Shown: in pieces, positions 21,841 through 31,486 of the stretch | Numbering within the stretch: position 1 is the stretch's first letter | How the letters are laid out: each line of letters starts with the position of its first letter | From: Alligator mississippiensis | Taxonomy: Eukaryota; Chordata; Crocodylia; Alligatoridae | NCBI RefSeq assembly: GCF_030867095.1 | Contig: NC_081833.1 | Coordinates: forward strand, 72,917,395-72,981,394 | Direction: 5' to 3' | Length of the DNA stretch: 64,000 bases | Position numbers and translations under genes: made by a program | Notes under the pieces: model-generated | The model's database searches: none | What the model was told of the DNA's origin: nothing | The model's input: only the letters and a program-made list of their open reading frames with translations

Positions 21841-22665
21841 GGCTGGGTACAAGGAGGTTAGGGGGAGGTTAGATCGTGTTAAAAATGGCCACCCAATCTA
21901 ACTTAGTTCATCCAGATACAAACCTTATGCTAGATAGTTAGGTACATCTATGTGCAAACTGCACAGAAGTTCAGGGCAGTTAGATCAGCCTAAAAATGGA
22001 AGTTAAGTCCCAGGTAATCTAACTTAGCTCAGGTCCAGGGAACCTGATCTAACTGAACTTCTGTACAGTGCAGTCCCAGGCCTGAGAAAACCTAGCTGTT
22101 GGCCCCATTCCTGGGGATGAGCTTTTGTACCCCCTCCCTAGCATCGGGTTATTTTTAGCCCCCTGGCCCCTGCTGCCCACCCCAGACAGACACCCCCCAT
22201 GAACCAGCCAGCCTCCCTCCCCCAAACCACCCCCCCCCCCACATCCTGCAAGCTGCTCCCACTGCCAGATTTATCAGTGTTCACCAATGCTGGGTGCTGA
22301 GGAGGTAAGTCAGGGTGGGGCAAAGGGTGAAAAGGGTGGGAAGGCTGGTTCACCGGGGGAGTTAGGGGGCTATAATAGCCCCTGGTCCCAGGGGGCAAGG
22401 GAGGGAGAGCCCCCCATCCTCCCAAGCCCATCCACAGACCCCACATTCCCCCCATATCCTGCCAAACCCTTCCAGACCCTAGCAAGCCCATGTGGAGCCC
22501 ACCTGCCCCCCCATTCCCCCATGGACTCTGCTTGCTCACCCAACTTTTCTCACCCCAAAGCCTGCTTGCTCCCCCGATCCTCCCAAACCTGATGTACCTT
22601 AGATCGAGTGGCTATTTTAATGTGATCTAACCTCTCCCTAACTTCCCCGAATGTCTGCACACAGC
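21841..22665. mobile_element. Long-TIR non-autonomous DNA transposon (825 bp)
   Basis: The left 21841-21893 reads GGCTGGGTACA then GGTTAGGGGGAGGTTAGATC and GTGTTAAAAATGGCCACC. The right end in reverse complement reads GGCTGTGTGCAGACATTC then AGTTAGGGAGAGGTTAGATC and ACATTAAAATAGCCAC. These ends form an inverted repeat of about 55 bp, around 80-85% identical by eye, with a short deletion in the left copy. Short subterminal phrases (AGATCAGCCTAAAAATGG, TAATCTAACTTAG, CTGATCTAACTGAACTTCTG) recur, as in Harbinger- or hAT-type MITEs. The centre (22140-22600) is GC-rich filler with no transposase; frames of 101-133 codons there are not credible. Superfamily is uncertain. Confidence 0.7.
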
Positions 22666-22793
22666 CTGTGTTTTTCTGTCTATGATCTGCAATCCTGCTA
22701 CCTACTATAGTTCATATTTTATTAATAAAACCTGCCAGGATAATAAGATTTGCTTAAAAATTCCAAAATAAACTTTTATACATACAAAAAACT

Positions 22794-22880
22794 AGAACTC
22801 TTGGTTCCAAAATGATACCTTTTATTAGACCAACTGGAAAATGTCAAGAAAATGTTGTCTCAGATCAACCTGGCTACCAA
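22794..22880 (-). repeat. Dispersed repeat (GGTCTAATAAAAGG type)
   Basis: CCAAAATGATACCTTTTATTAGACCAACTGG is the reverse complement of the TTGGTCTAATAAAAGGTA phrase found in the family described at 3305-3400. It is truncated on both sides. Confidence 0.5.
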
Positions 22881-23412
22881 GTACACCTCTGAAAATAAAC
22901 ATGTCACCCTTTTTATTTGCCTTCTTGATTTTGAATCCGTATCATTCAGGTCATCAAATCTTTTCATTTAGAAAAAATAAGTGAAAAGCCAGGTTCTCAG
23001 ACCATCACATGAATCCAGGGCAATAGTGTTTAAGGAATAAATATGTCAGTGCTATGAAACACTAGTAATAAGTCACAGAACAACCCATAAACACTGGATT
23101 GCTTAGTAAAGTGATAGGCCTGCCTGCATCTGTTTTGTATGTACAGTGTCATTGCTAACAGTGATCAGTAAGACTTGACCATTCAATCTGTTTAGGCAAA
23201 ACCAGGCGGGGGGAGGAGGAGAGCAACTTCTTTGGCAGGCCCAGCACTCTCTCTGCGTGCTGCTCTGTTCCCTTTTCTCTGACCAATCTGCTGCTCTGCT
23301 TTCTGCTCCCTCCCCTATCTGCTGCGGCACTGCCTGCTCCCTTCCTGACCTGCCTTTTCCCCCACACTTGTGCTGCAGGTTGACCATACCTGGCTAAATC
23401 ATGCGATCCCAA
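22881..23412. other. No gene recognised
   Basis: Two overlapping minus-strand frames (94 and 85 codons) at 23103-23412 are unremarkable. No repeats were identified. Confidence 0.4.
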
Positions 23413-23512
23413 TTATTTGGAATATAGGACTGGAAAAGACTTCCTTAGCCATGAAGTCCAATCCCCTGCATTTGCAGGCTGTTGTTCATCAAAGAATCCT
23501 CCAAAATCACCA
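23413..23512 (-). mobile_element. Diverged CR1 3' fragment
   Basis: AATTATTTGGAATATAGGACTGGAAAAGACTTCCTTAGCCATGAAGTCCAATCCCCTGC has the order of CR1 3' landmarks (gg-tgGAAgaGACCTcc, then gTCCAAtCCCCTGC). It is older than the copies at 13893 and 31551. Confidence 0.6.
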
Positions 23513-23617
23513 GTTCAGCCCTCCTCCCACTACAGTGTGTAGAAAAGTAACAAAGGCCATGAAAAATGGTGATCAGGCTTATATTTTGTGCTTTCTGACA
23601 TGCCATAAAATGTCTAC

Positions 23618-23650
23618 ACACACGCACACACACACACAACCACACACACA
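23618..23650. repeat. (CA)n microsatellite
   Basis: About sixteen CA units with one CG and one interrupting AC shift. A TG-rich purine-pyrimidine tract of opposite orientation follows at about 23765-23835. Confidence 0.9.
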
Positions 23651-23764
23651 TTATGGCCTATTTTAACCTCTCCCCAATGGAACAAGAGGTCTTAGAAAGC
23701 TCCTTTTGCTCATCAATCCTTTTAACCGATACACAAAAGTACAATTTTTCACGGAAGAACCTCA

Positions 23765-23835
23765 GTGTGCGTGCGTGCAGGTGCATGCGTGTGCATGTGT
23801 ATGAGCGTCCGCGTGTGTACGTGTGCATGCGTGTG
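23765..23835. repeat. Imperfect (TG/CG/CA) alternating tract
   Basis: GTGTGCGTGCGTGCAGGTGCATGCGTG and onward is almost perfectly alternating purine-pyrimidine with several CpGs, the composition most prone to left-handed Z-DNA. Confidence 0.75.
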
Positions 23836-23839
23836 AAAA

Positions 23840-24149
23840 CCAATAATTTTTCTAGGGATTTCTGAAAAAGAAAAATTGTCCACATTATCACAGAGGTGAA
23901 AACTGTCATTTAAATTTCCTGCTGCATATATAGTTATTATGACATTTAAGACACCACAGAGTTTTAGCCTTAATCTTCTAGAATTTAATCACAAAATGAA
24001 CATCTAATGATTAATGTAAGTAGGGACCTTCTTAAAAAATAATGAGGGAAAACATATAGGGAGAAGATTTATCCCAGATGTAACTCTGCTAACTAAAAGA
24101 TACTGGATTATGAAGGAAGATTAACTATTTGTAGTTTGACTTGGTATAG
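23840..24149. other. No gene recognised
   Basis: AT-rich intervening sequence with no recognisable element. Confidence 0.4.
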
Positions 24150-24260
24150 AGCGCATCTGATGAAGTGAGCTCAGGCTCCTGAAAGCTTATGCTACACATT
24201 TTTGATCTACTTTGCCTTTTGCCGTAAGTTTACAGAGACATTAAAGCAGTCTACAAATAT
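24150..24260 (+). repeat. Dispersed repeat (CTGATGAAGTGAGCTCAGG...GAAAGCTTATGC)
   Basis: GCATCTGATGAAGTGAGCTCAGGCTCCTGAAAGCTTATGCTACAC is the best preserved copy of the GATGAAG...GAAAGCTT phrase in the window and helps link the other fragments to one family. Confidence 0.6.
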
Positions 24261-24409
24261 CAGAAGAGGACTATTCGAGAGGAATTATTTAGGATGAAAG
24301 AAATAGAAAGGATGTGTAACAACTAAGAGTCATCATGAAATTATGAAAGAAAAAAGACTATGTTGGGGAGCATTTTTTTCATAGAACGATCCATGACCCG
24401 TGGATTTTT

Positions 24410-24535
24410 CACACATACATATATACATGCACATATACATACATATACATATGCATATCCATACACATACATAGCTAGATGTGTAAAAATGTATTTGTCT
24501 ATGTATATGTAAATATATGCATATGTATATATTTT
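24410..24535. repeat. (TACATA)n-type low-complexity tract
   Basis: Imperfect ATACATATACATGCACATA repeats, about 125 bases. The minus-strand frame through it (82 codons) is a repeat artefact. Confidence 0.85.
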
Positions 24536-24960
24536 TTCTCCCCCTAGGAAGCTCGTTGTAAATATAACTGGGATTGTTCATGTTATCTTTCCTAGTTTGA
24601 GAGACGGCACAAATCTAGCATAGCAGAAGACCCATGAGGCATTATGTGTAATAGTAATAATGCAGCGCGTGGTTGCACTACCCTTTCAAACATCAACTAA
24701 TAAAGAAGCGAATCGACTACAGAAGCCTGGGCCTTATTGGAGAGCTGAACGCTATGGGGTTATCTAGCAATCTGTAGAGTCCCCCATCTCCGTGCAAGAG
24801 AATCGTGAACCCGGAGTAATCGATAGCTGGGCACATACAGAAGAGGTCAGAGGTGTCTTGGCAATGATGCATAGTGCACAGGCCTGCGGCTTCTCAGCGC
24901 TGATCTAGCTTTGATGCGGGGTGCTTGTCAGAAGATGCAAATGTATTCACATAAATAGAA
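24536..24960. other. No gene recognised
   Basis: Unique-looking, moderately CpG-containing sequence preceding the CR1 fragment. Nothing was identified. Confidence 0.35.
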
Positions 24961-25036
24961 AATCAAAATGCTTGTAGCGGGGCTGAACCCAATGATCTTG
25001 AGAGGATCCTTCCGGCCCCTAACATCTATGAGTCGA
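24961..25036 (+). mobile_element. CR1 LINE 3' fragment, plus orientation
   Basis: The reverse complement reads GACTCATAGATGTTAGGGGCCGGAAGGATCCTCTCAAGATCATTGGGTTCAGCCCC, the CR1 3' end. The retroposon therefore lies on the plus strand, unlike the other recognisable CR1 copies in the window. Confidence 0.8.
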
Positions 25037-25199
25037 GGGAGTTTCACTCCCAACCCCTCTCTCTTTTTTTGGTAATTGAGGGACGAGGAGAACGAGTTAA
25101 ATCTGGGTGATCAAACGCCGTTTCAAACCAGCAAACAAGGATTTCTACTGTCCCGCAGCCCTCAAGCATGGACCTACCAAACCTGCCTGCTCGAGGTAC

Positions 25200-25600
25200 C
25201 TGAAAGACTTTGGAAGGCGAGATTTCTTATTGCTGGGCCGCGAGATTACTGTGTTCGTTAAAGGCTTAACGGGCTTGAAAAAAACCAGGCTGGAGAGATT
25301 GGCCGTGTAAGGGAGAGCAGTGTTTATTGAGCAATAAAAGAAACATTATGTTTCATTGCTCGGCTAAACTGCTTTACAGAAGCAAATCCCCATGCCTTAT
25401 AATACAGGGTGTAATAAATACTAATACCATGAAGGGGTCTGTTGGAAACAATCAGCGAGGCCCTATCTCAGTGTAATCAAGCCTCCCATTAAATTAACAT
25501 CTTGCTTGCACTCCCTGACAGTATCGAAAGCCTCAAGGCCCCTTCACTCATGATGTGTTTGAGTGTCTAGTTTGAAGTCCTCGTTGGGTTCACCTCTAGC
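25200..25600. promoter_or_regulatory. Candidate conserved enhancer-like element with inverted HOX/CDX sites
   Basis: Repeat-free sequence containing TTTATTG-AG-CAATAAA (25323-25338), an exact inverted pair of HOX9-13/CDX-type sites. Overlapping it is a bulged hairpin: GAGCAAT (25329-25335), AAAA, GAAACAT-T-ATGTTTC (25340-25354), ATTGCTC (25355-25361). Downstream are AATACTAATACC, GGTGTAATAAATAC, CATTAAATTAACATC and AGTGTAATCAAGCC. The texture strongly resembles vertebrate conserved non-coding elements, but conservation is inferred rather than measured. Confidence 0.4.
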
Positions 25601-26269
25601 ACAGCTGCACTCTGATTACCCTCTCTCAGGGACATCTTTCCAAGGCCAAGGGTTAGGTTTCCTTCTAAGGATTAAGCGTTAGGCTCATGTCAACAAGGTG
25701 GTCGTGGAGATACAGGCAAAGCAGGAAGGACTTATGAGGCCAGTGGAGCGAAATCCAACTATTTCCAGGCAGTAGATTAATCCTGATAATACTGTGCTGG
25801 GCCTTTTTTTTTTCTAGCAAGTCAGTTAGGTCAACTTCCCCTGGCAACCACAAAGTCTGCCATTAATAAAATTAAAAACTCAGCCATAACTCCAACCCCT
25901 TGAACCCTTTTCAGAAGCTGAAAGATAAATGGAATATAAAATGAAAGCCTTGCCTTTTTGCCTTTGTAAATCTCTTCTTGCTTTTCACTTTCCTCCCCAT
26001 AATTCTGCATTGTTAACCTTCTCTACGGTGCATCGGGCTCCGCTGCATACAGAACATATGGACTTCATTGTCCGATAGGGCACGGGCGACAATAGTTACG
26101 TTTTTCCCCTAAACTTTCACGGTGCAGTTCTACCTTTATTCCTCATCTGTGTTACTGCCTCTGCACATCTGCACCTGAATTGAACCGGTTAAACACCCTT
26201 TTTTCCCTCTACAGAGAAAGCAGCTTCATGTTAAAATTTCAAATCTGATATCACAATCATTAGTGGGGG
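25601..26269. other. No gene recognised; GRHL-type site at 26183
   Basis: Mixed sequence. AACCGGTT at 26183-26190 is an exact Grainyhead-like core, followed by AAACACC. Isolated motifs of this size occur by chance. Confidence 0.3.
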
Positions 26270-26900
26270 TTGAAATAATGCGTTCCAAATTTTTTTGAAC
26301 AAATGTGATTTTTCCTTATGATTTTTTTTTTTGTTTGGTTTAAAATTTATTATGCTTTTGAATTTTTTTGGCTATACAACAAGCAAAAATGTGTGCTGAA
26401 AACTCAAACCACCTGTACATTTTAAATCAAAGTCTACTGAAAACTAGTTTTTACCAACCTGAAAAAAAAAGGTTACAGGGTTTTGGTATTTTCATCAACA
26501 GGATATATTCTGTGGAAAAAATCAAGCGAGTCGCTTGACCAAATGCAATGGAAAATATTTCCCAACTAGCTGTAGTCACGTAAAACTTACTGACAAACTC
26601 TCTCTCGTTTTCTTTTTGTTGTGCTATACCAAGCTTTTCATTTGATGGAAACAAATGAAAAATAACGTGGTAAACTGATTTTTTTTTTTTTACTCCCACA
26701 AGTAATTCTCCTAACAACATTGGGCTGAAATGGGTCCCGTGCTATTTGACTTGGTTTTTTGTATTCCAGAGTAATATTTGCGGGGGTGGAAAAAAATCTT
26801 CTGTCAGTTGATAAAAAGCTGAAGACTATAAAGCTTCTAATAGTGTTGGTGGCCAAAAAAAAAAAAAATAAAATAAAATAAAAAAAATCGGTATAATTAT
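26270..26900. repeat. AT-rich sequence with possible foldback remnants and (AAATA)n
   Basis: Long T and A runs alternate (26324-26334, 26679-26690, 26857-26868). The tract ends in (AAAAT)n at about 26858-26887. Phrases such as ACTGAAAACTAGTTTTTACC look like short inverted repeats. No family is assigned. Confidence 0.45.
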
Positions 26901-26939
26901 ATGACTTCCTTGATTTTGCACAGGTATAATTTAGGATAG

Positions 26940-27060
26940 AGGATGAAAGGCTTTGCGGTTAAGCCAGTGGACTGGAATTTCGATCTAGGCTTTGTTCCCA
27001 GTTACTCTCTAGTCTCAGACTTATGCTACTTGCTTTAGTAAAATTAATCTGTGAAAGAAG
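26940..27060 (+). repeat. MIR-like SINE
   Basis: GGCTTTGCGGTTAAGCCAGTGGACTGG (box A region), TTTCGATCTAGGCTTTGTTCCCAG (box B region) and then the TTACTCTC...ACTTGCTTTAGTAAA tail follow the order of a MIR element. Diverged, plus orientation. Confidence 0.6.
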
Positions 27061-27469
27061 ATAGCCCCTTCCACCCTCCATCCCCCTTTGGCTCTAACTT
27101 TACAAACAGCCAAATTCAATTTATTGAAAAACTTTTCAAGGAAAAAAAAAAATCTTTAGTATCAGACTAAACATGAGAAATGTTAGCCATAAAGGAAATT
27201 TTTGGAGAAAATAGTGTGGGAAGATATAAAAACAGTGGGTGAGATGGAATGAATATATTTCAAAGTAGGTTTATTGTGTTTACACTATTATCCCACTTCT
27301 GTGAGAACTAATCATCATCACAGATGGAGACAGCTGAAGTTTTAAAGTCTGCCATGTTAGCTCATTTTCCCCCATTTCGAAAATTTACAAACAGAGCAAG
27401 GGCTTAGTCAGGAAGGAGCTTTCCCAGCTCACCTTTTAAGACCACGACAAACCCAAAAATGCAGTGCCC
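27061..27469. other. No gene recognised
   Basis: AT-rich sequence with a short A run near 27140-27152. Nothing was identified. Confidence 0.4.
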
Positions 27470-27860
27470 AACTCCTGCCTAATTAACAGCTCCATTTTAA
27501 TAATGCAACAGCCCTTCTTTCTACACCCCACTGCATATACCAGAATACCCCCATCCCTCAAAGGTACTGCTTCACATCTGTAATATATTATGCAGGCAAT
27601 TTGCACTTAATTACAAGCGCATTGATTAAGCCATTGCAGAATAATTCAACTTAATTAGCTTTTTCACAGTGGGTTGGTCTTTCATTGACACATGTGAGCT
27701 GTCTTATCAGCTCTCCTTGAAATGCTTGCTTGAGATGTTTAAGTTAAAGCGCTATCACCATTTTTTTTCTAATTCCAGGTGAAGGCAAGGCTGTGGATTA
27801 TCAAGTGGGTGTCAGTCAGACACAGCGTGAGTCACCGCACATTCCCAATTGTTCCCATGT
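27470..27860. promoter_or_regulatory. Candidate conserved enhancer (dense homeodomain, E-box, GATA sites)
   Basis: This is the clearest enhancer-like block in the window. It contains CTAATTAACAG (about 27479), TTTTAATAATGC, GCACTTAATTACAAG (about 27603), GCGCATTGATTAAGCC (about 27618), CTTAATTAGC (about 27650), the E-box CACATGTG (27689-27696) and CTTATCAG (27703-27710), giving five TAAT cores within 180 bases. The only simple sequence is a T run at about 27762. An E-box followed within ten bases by a GATA site is seen in several developmental enhancers, though the order here is not the canonical TAL1-GATA one. Sequence identity across species would be the test. Confidence 0.45.
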
Positions 27861-28477
27861 GTTTGTCATCAAATGTTCATCACGAGTCTATAAATAGCTG
27901 ACCAGTCTGCCCCCACCGTGAAATTAAATGAGATCTGTAGCCTTCAGGAGGGCACAGGGAGCGAACATGGGTGTTTCTATTGCGACTAGGAGCAGTGCTG
28001 CAAATTTTGAAGGATATATTTGTTCATTCGGTGATGCAGATGTTTTGCTGCTCTCCCTTGCCCAAATACCTAGTGGGGTATTATTCTGAAGGGCATAACT
28101 CTGTACAGAAGTCAATGAGAGCTCTACATAGAAAAAAACCCATAAAGACGTAGAGTTTGGTTTAGAAATATAGCTCTTTAAATCAGCATAACTCTTGCTG
28201 TTACATGTTTATGGGTTGAGTCGCCGACAAAACGCCTCTTGACTTCAGCAGAGGATGCCCGGGACCTATATGTGTAAATAGCTGATAGCGCACTGTTTTA
28301 CAGCCAATCTTCATCTGACATAAGAAAACCATTTGGTGTGTTAAGATTTTTAAGGGGCAATTTTACTGGCCCCTAAACAAATCATTGTAGTTGTTCAAGC
28401 TACTGAAATGCAGACTGCTGGCTGAAAAATTTAAAATGAATCCATTTTAAAATGAATGGGTTGTATTAGCCATGATG
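27861..28477. other. No gene recognised
   Basis: Mixed sequence. A tandem ATTTAAAATGAATCCATTTTAAAATGAATGGG duplication lies at about 28430-28460. Nothing else was identified. Confidence 0.4.
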
Positions 28478-28485
28478 ATCTAGGG

Positions 28486-28693
28486 CAAAGGTTCCCAATC
28501 TATGGTATGGGTACCACCAGTGGCACGCAGACAACCTGGCAGTGGTACGCATAACAGATTTATTATCATAACTTTATATGACAAACATTTGCTGGTGGTA
28601 CTTAAGGGTGAACTGAAAAATGTGCTGGTGGTACTTAAGGTTGTATCGTCTTATATTGGTGGCCCGCAATCTGTCAGAGTTTGGGAAGCGTGG
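28486..28693. mobile_element. Non-autonomous hAT-like element (208 bp)
   Basis: The left end CAAAGGTTCCCAATC and the right end, whose reverse complement contains CACGCTTCCCAAACTC, fit the CAG-GGTTCCCAAAC hAT terminus. The flanks ATCTAGGG (28478-28485) and GTCTAGGG (28694-28701) match at seven of eight positions. The interior repeats the phrase TGCTGGTGGTACTTAAGG twice (about 28589 and 28622) and GTGGTACG/GGTACCACC near the left end. Confidence 0.75.
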
Positions 28694-28727
28694 GTCTAGG
28701 GAGCATGGGAGAAGCTAGGTTTCAGAG

Positions 28728-28815
28728 CCAAGTTTCTATCTTTTATTCAACCAATTTATAGTTAGAAGAGATGTTAGACAAGCTTTCAGATACAACACGC
28801 TCTTCTTCAGATGAA
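28728..28815 (-). repeat. Dispersed repeat (GAAAGCTTGTCTAACATCTC...TTGGTTGAATAAAAGAT)
   Basis: The reverse complement gives CTGAAGAAGAGCG...CTGAAAGCTTGTCTAACATC...AATTGGTTGAATAAAAGATAG, matching the phrase order of the family at 3305-3400. Confidence 0.6.
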
Positions 28816-29214
28816 CTCAAGCGTTCAACTGTAAAGGTATTTTTAAAACAAGAATATGTTATCCATTTCTGAGAGCTGCATTTTTGTTTTGTTTTGTTTT
28901 TTATTTAACCAGCATTTAACCTTGTATGCAATAACTTATAGCTCCCTCACACAGCAAGTGAGGTGTTAATGCTTTACTGATAGTTCCCCAGTTTCACTAA
29001 TTTACAGAGCTGGCTGAACAAATTAGTGAGATTAGGTGTCTGGCAGAGCTTGCAATGTTTTAAATACATTGGGATTATCATATTTCCAGTTCTAAAAAAG
29101 AGGACACCTGTCAGGTGGACACCTCACTCCCAACCCACAGCCCCCTGGTTCTGCCACTGCCCCTCACCACCCCCAGAGCTGCCAGGCACCCACCTGGCCT
29201 CACACACTCATCCC

Positions 29215-29286
<72 letters not shown>

Positions 29287-29714
29287 GGGCAGCCCCCAAG
29301 CCTTGGCCCTCCAACCTCTGCTCCCCATAGATTTACTGCATCCAACTGCCAGGGCGCACGCATGTGATGCCCCTGCCTCCAAATCACCCTCCCTTTGCGC
29401 CAGCAGAATGGAGCAAAATCCTGGACGTTGGTTCAGATTTCCAAAAAACACCCAGACAGAGAAGGGAGGACCCAAAAAGAGGACATGTCTGGAAAAACCT
29501 GGATGAATGGTAACCCTAAAATACATTATTTGACTAATATTTCATCTATCCCTTCCCTAGTTAATAACCGTGCTGAAACTGCCCATATCCATTCAAAGAA
29601 ATCTTTTTTGGGGGGAAGGGTTGGGGGGCGGGATTCCTTTTATTCAGACAGGTTTATGATCATGGAAACCAGAAGGAAAATGTTGTAACTGAACTGTGGT
29701 GACATACTGATGAA
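28816..29714. other. No gene recognised; contains (AC)n
   Basis: Apart from the (AC)n at 29217-29283, nothing was identified. Frames of 97-113 codons here run through the dinucleotide repeat and are not credible. Confidence 0.4.
29217..29283. repeat. (AC)n microsatellite, about 33 uninterrupted units
   Basis: Sixty-seven bases of perfect AC/CA. The lack of interruptions suggests an actively expanding locus. It can adopt Z-DNA. Confidence 0.98.
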
Positions 29715-29850
29715 TAAGGCTAGGGACGAACATTCAAAAAACCTGAACTGATTTCAGGTTTGAACAACTGATTCAGTCTTTGCAGGTTAGTCTAACCCGG
29801 CTAGGCTAAACTTGTTTGGAACCGTACAGACATCTCCTCTGGACTGAAGA
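29715..29850. mobile_element. Fragment of GGGACAGACATT-end MITE
   Basis: GGCTAGGGACGAACATTCAAAAAACCTGAACTG matches the inverted right terminus of the element at 31487-32171 (GGCTAGGGACAGACATTACATGTAAACTGG). The other end could be near GTACAGACATCTCC (about 29826). Boundaries are uncertain. Confidence 0.45.
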
Positions 29851-30028
29851 AATGCAGGCACATGCCTGCAATGGCTCAGGCTAGAAGACAGGGGGCGCTA
29901 GAACAGCCCTCACTTCCTTTCCACAGTGCTGAGCTAAAGGGCGGCGGGGTGTATCCGGCCTGGCAGTATGCTGATTAGGGAGGGATCCCCCCCCTCACTC
30001 CTGAGCCGCCCAGCAGGGAGTTGATAAC

Positions 30029-30999
30029 TAGGCTCGTGCAAAGCGGCTAGTATTCACTTCGGATTCAGTCAATTCAGGGGACAGTGATTCGAGTTAGTGA
30101 TTCAAATTACTGTCCTGAATCAATTTTGCCAAATCTGAGGGGCCCATCCCCTGCATCCCCTGATTTGGTCCATCCAAATCAGCCAGGCCCATCCCCTGCA
30201 GCCCTGGAATGGCTGCTCCGCCAACCCCAACTCCCGGCTCTTTGGAAAAAAAAGGCCCAACTCAGTGGGTGCTGCCAGGCAGGGGGGAGGGGGTGGCAGG
30301 TGATCCCTGATGCCCCCCACTGTCCCATGCTGTGTGGGGAGCTCTCCATGTGTCCCCCCCACAGGTGCCCCGCCTGGGCCAGCTCTGGCCCTTTAAAAAA
30401 AAAAAAGAGACAGAGAGAGAAAAGCCCTGAACTCACCAGTCCTGCTTGCGGGGGCAATCCCCGCTGCCCCACATCACATGGGGGGGCTCTTTCACAGCTC
30501 CCCAAAGCCCCTAGGCCCCTGCAGAAGCGGTGAGTCCCAGGGCGTTTCTCTTTTTTTTTCTTAAAGGGCCAGAGCTGGGGTGGGTGGGGCACCTGTGGGG
30601 GGGCTGGCGGAGTGGAAGGGGGGTCAGGGGCCTTGTGGCAGAGCCCCCCATGCAGCGTGGGGCAGTGGGGATTGCCCCCCACCCAGCAGCACCCAGTGAG
30701 TGGGGCTTTTTTTTTAAGGGGCCAGGAGCTGGGGTAGGCGGGGCTTGCAGGGCTGGCAGGGGTCCCCCCCATGGTCCCCTCCCCCTTCCCCCACCCCTAG
30801 TACTTACCAGCTCTGAGTCCAGCTGCAGCTCCCTGCTGCAGCCACCGGGGACAGCTTGAATCAAAGCTCTCCAAATCTTTTCTGAAGATTTGGAAAGCTT
30901 TGAATTGATTCAGACCTTTTAATTGGTCCCCTGATTGAATTTGGATTCAGAGATTCAGCCGCCAAATTGAATCATTGCCCAAAGCTTCGCACAGCCCTA
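30029..30999. mobile_element. Non-autonomous hAT-like element (971 bp) with perfect 8-bp target duplication
   Basis: The left end TAGGCTCGTGCAAAGC and the right end in reverse complement, TAGGGCTGTGCGAAGC, form the terminal inverted repeat. The element is flanked by identical TTGATAAC 8-mers (30021-30028 and 31000-31007). Just inside, both ends carry diverged GATTCAGTCAATTCAGGGG / GATTCAATTTGG phrases in opposite orientation. The core is built from four modules carrying CCAGCTCTGGCCCTTTAA plus an A run: two in plus orientation (about 30229 and 30375) and two inverted (about 30550 and 30705), making a giant foldback centred near 30485. Frames of 109-197 codons inside are GC-driven and lack any transposase motif. 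Confidence 0.9.
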
Positions 31000-31007
31000 T
31001 TGATAAC

Positions 31008-31486
31008 ACAGTGTTTATCACCCCCAATTCTGTGTTTATCAAGCCATTAAAAAAAAACAACATACAACCTCTCTCATTAGTTCAAGCTTTTCTTAAACAA
31101 CTTTTTCCAAGAAAGGAATGGAGGGACATTACCCACTAGCTGTTGATTAGCTCCAAAAAGCCCTAAGCAGATACTGTGCTGTCTGCCTTTGTCCCATCTC
31201 CCACACCATGGACCGTAGCCAGCATGTGGTTTGCTAGCTAATGCTGAGAGGTGTCTGTGTAAAGCAGAGGGGAGGGGGGAGTCCTTGCTTGAGTAGGGAG
31301 TGGTGAGGGGAAGGGGAAGGGGCAGGGGGGAGCAGGAGGAAGCCAGGCAGATGCCCGCAGTCTCTGCTGGAGCTGCAGCCAGGGAGCAGAAGGGAGGACT
31401 GGAACAGCGAGCAGACCCCCACCCAGTGTTGCAAAGCAATTGAGATGCTGGAGGACTTTGATTCAACTTAAACCAGAAAGGGGTCT
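31008..31486. other. No gene recognised
   Basis: A purine-rich stretch at 31266-31400 (GGGGAGGGGGGAGTCC, GGGGAAGGGGAAGGGGCAGGGGGG) gives a 129-codon minus frame with no identifiable content. G-quadruplex formation is possible at 31309-31331. Confidence 0.4.

Noticed and set aside
21841..22665. LTR retrotransposon or endogenous retrovirus
   Set aside because: The ends are inverted rather than direct repeats, and no primer-binding site, polypurine tract or viral coding remnant is visible. None was seen elsewhere in the window either.
26183..26190. Grainyhead-like site AACCGGTT as a separate regulatory call
   Set aside because: A single 8-base match in unremarkable sequence is expected by chance about once per window on this scale.
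30179..30772. 197-codon minus-strand open frame
   Set aside because: It lies wholly within the GC-rich foldback core of the hAT element and is compositionally biased (Pro/Gly/Lys runs from A and C tracts).
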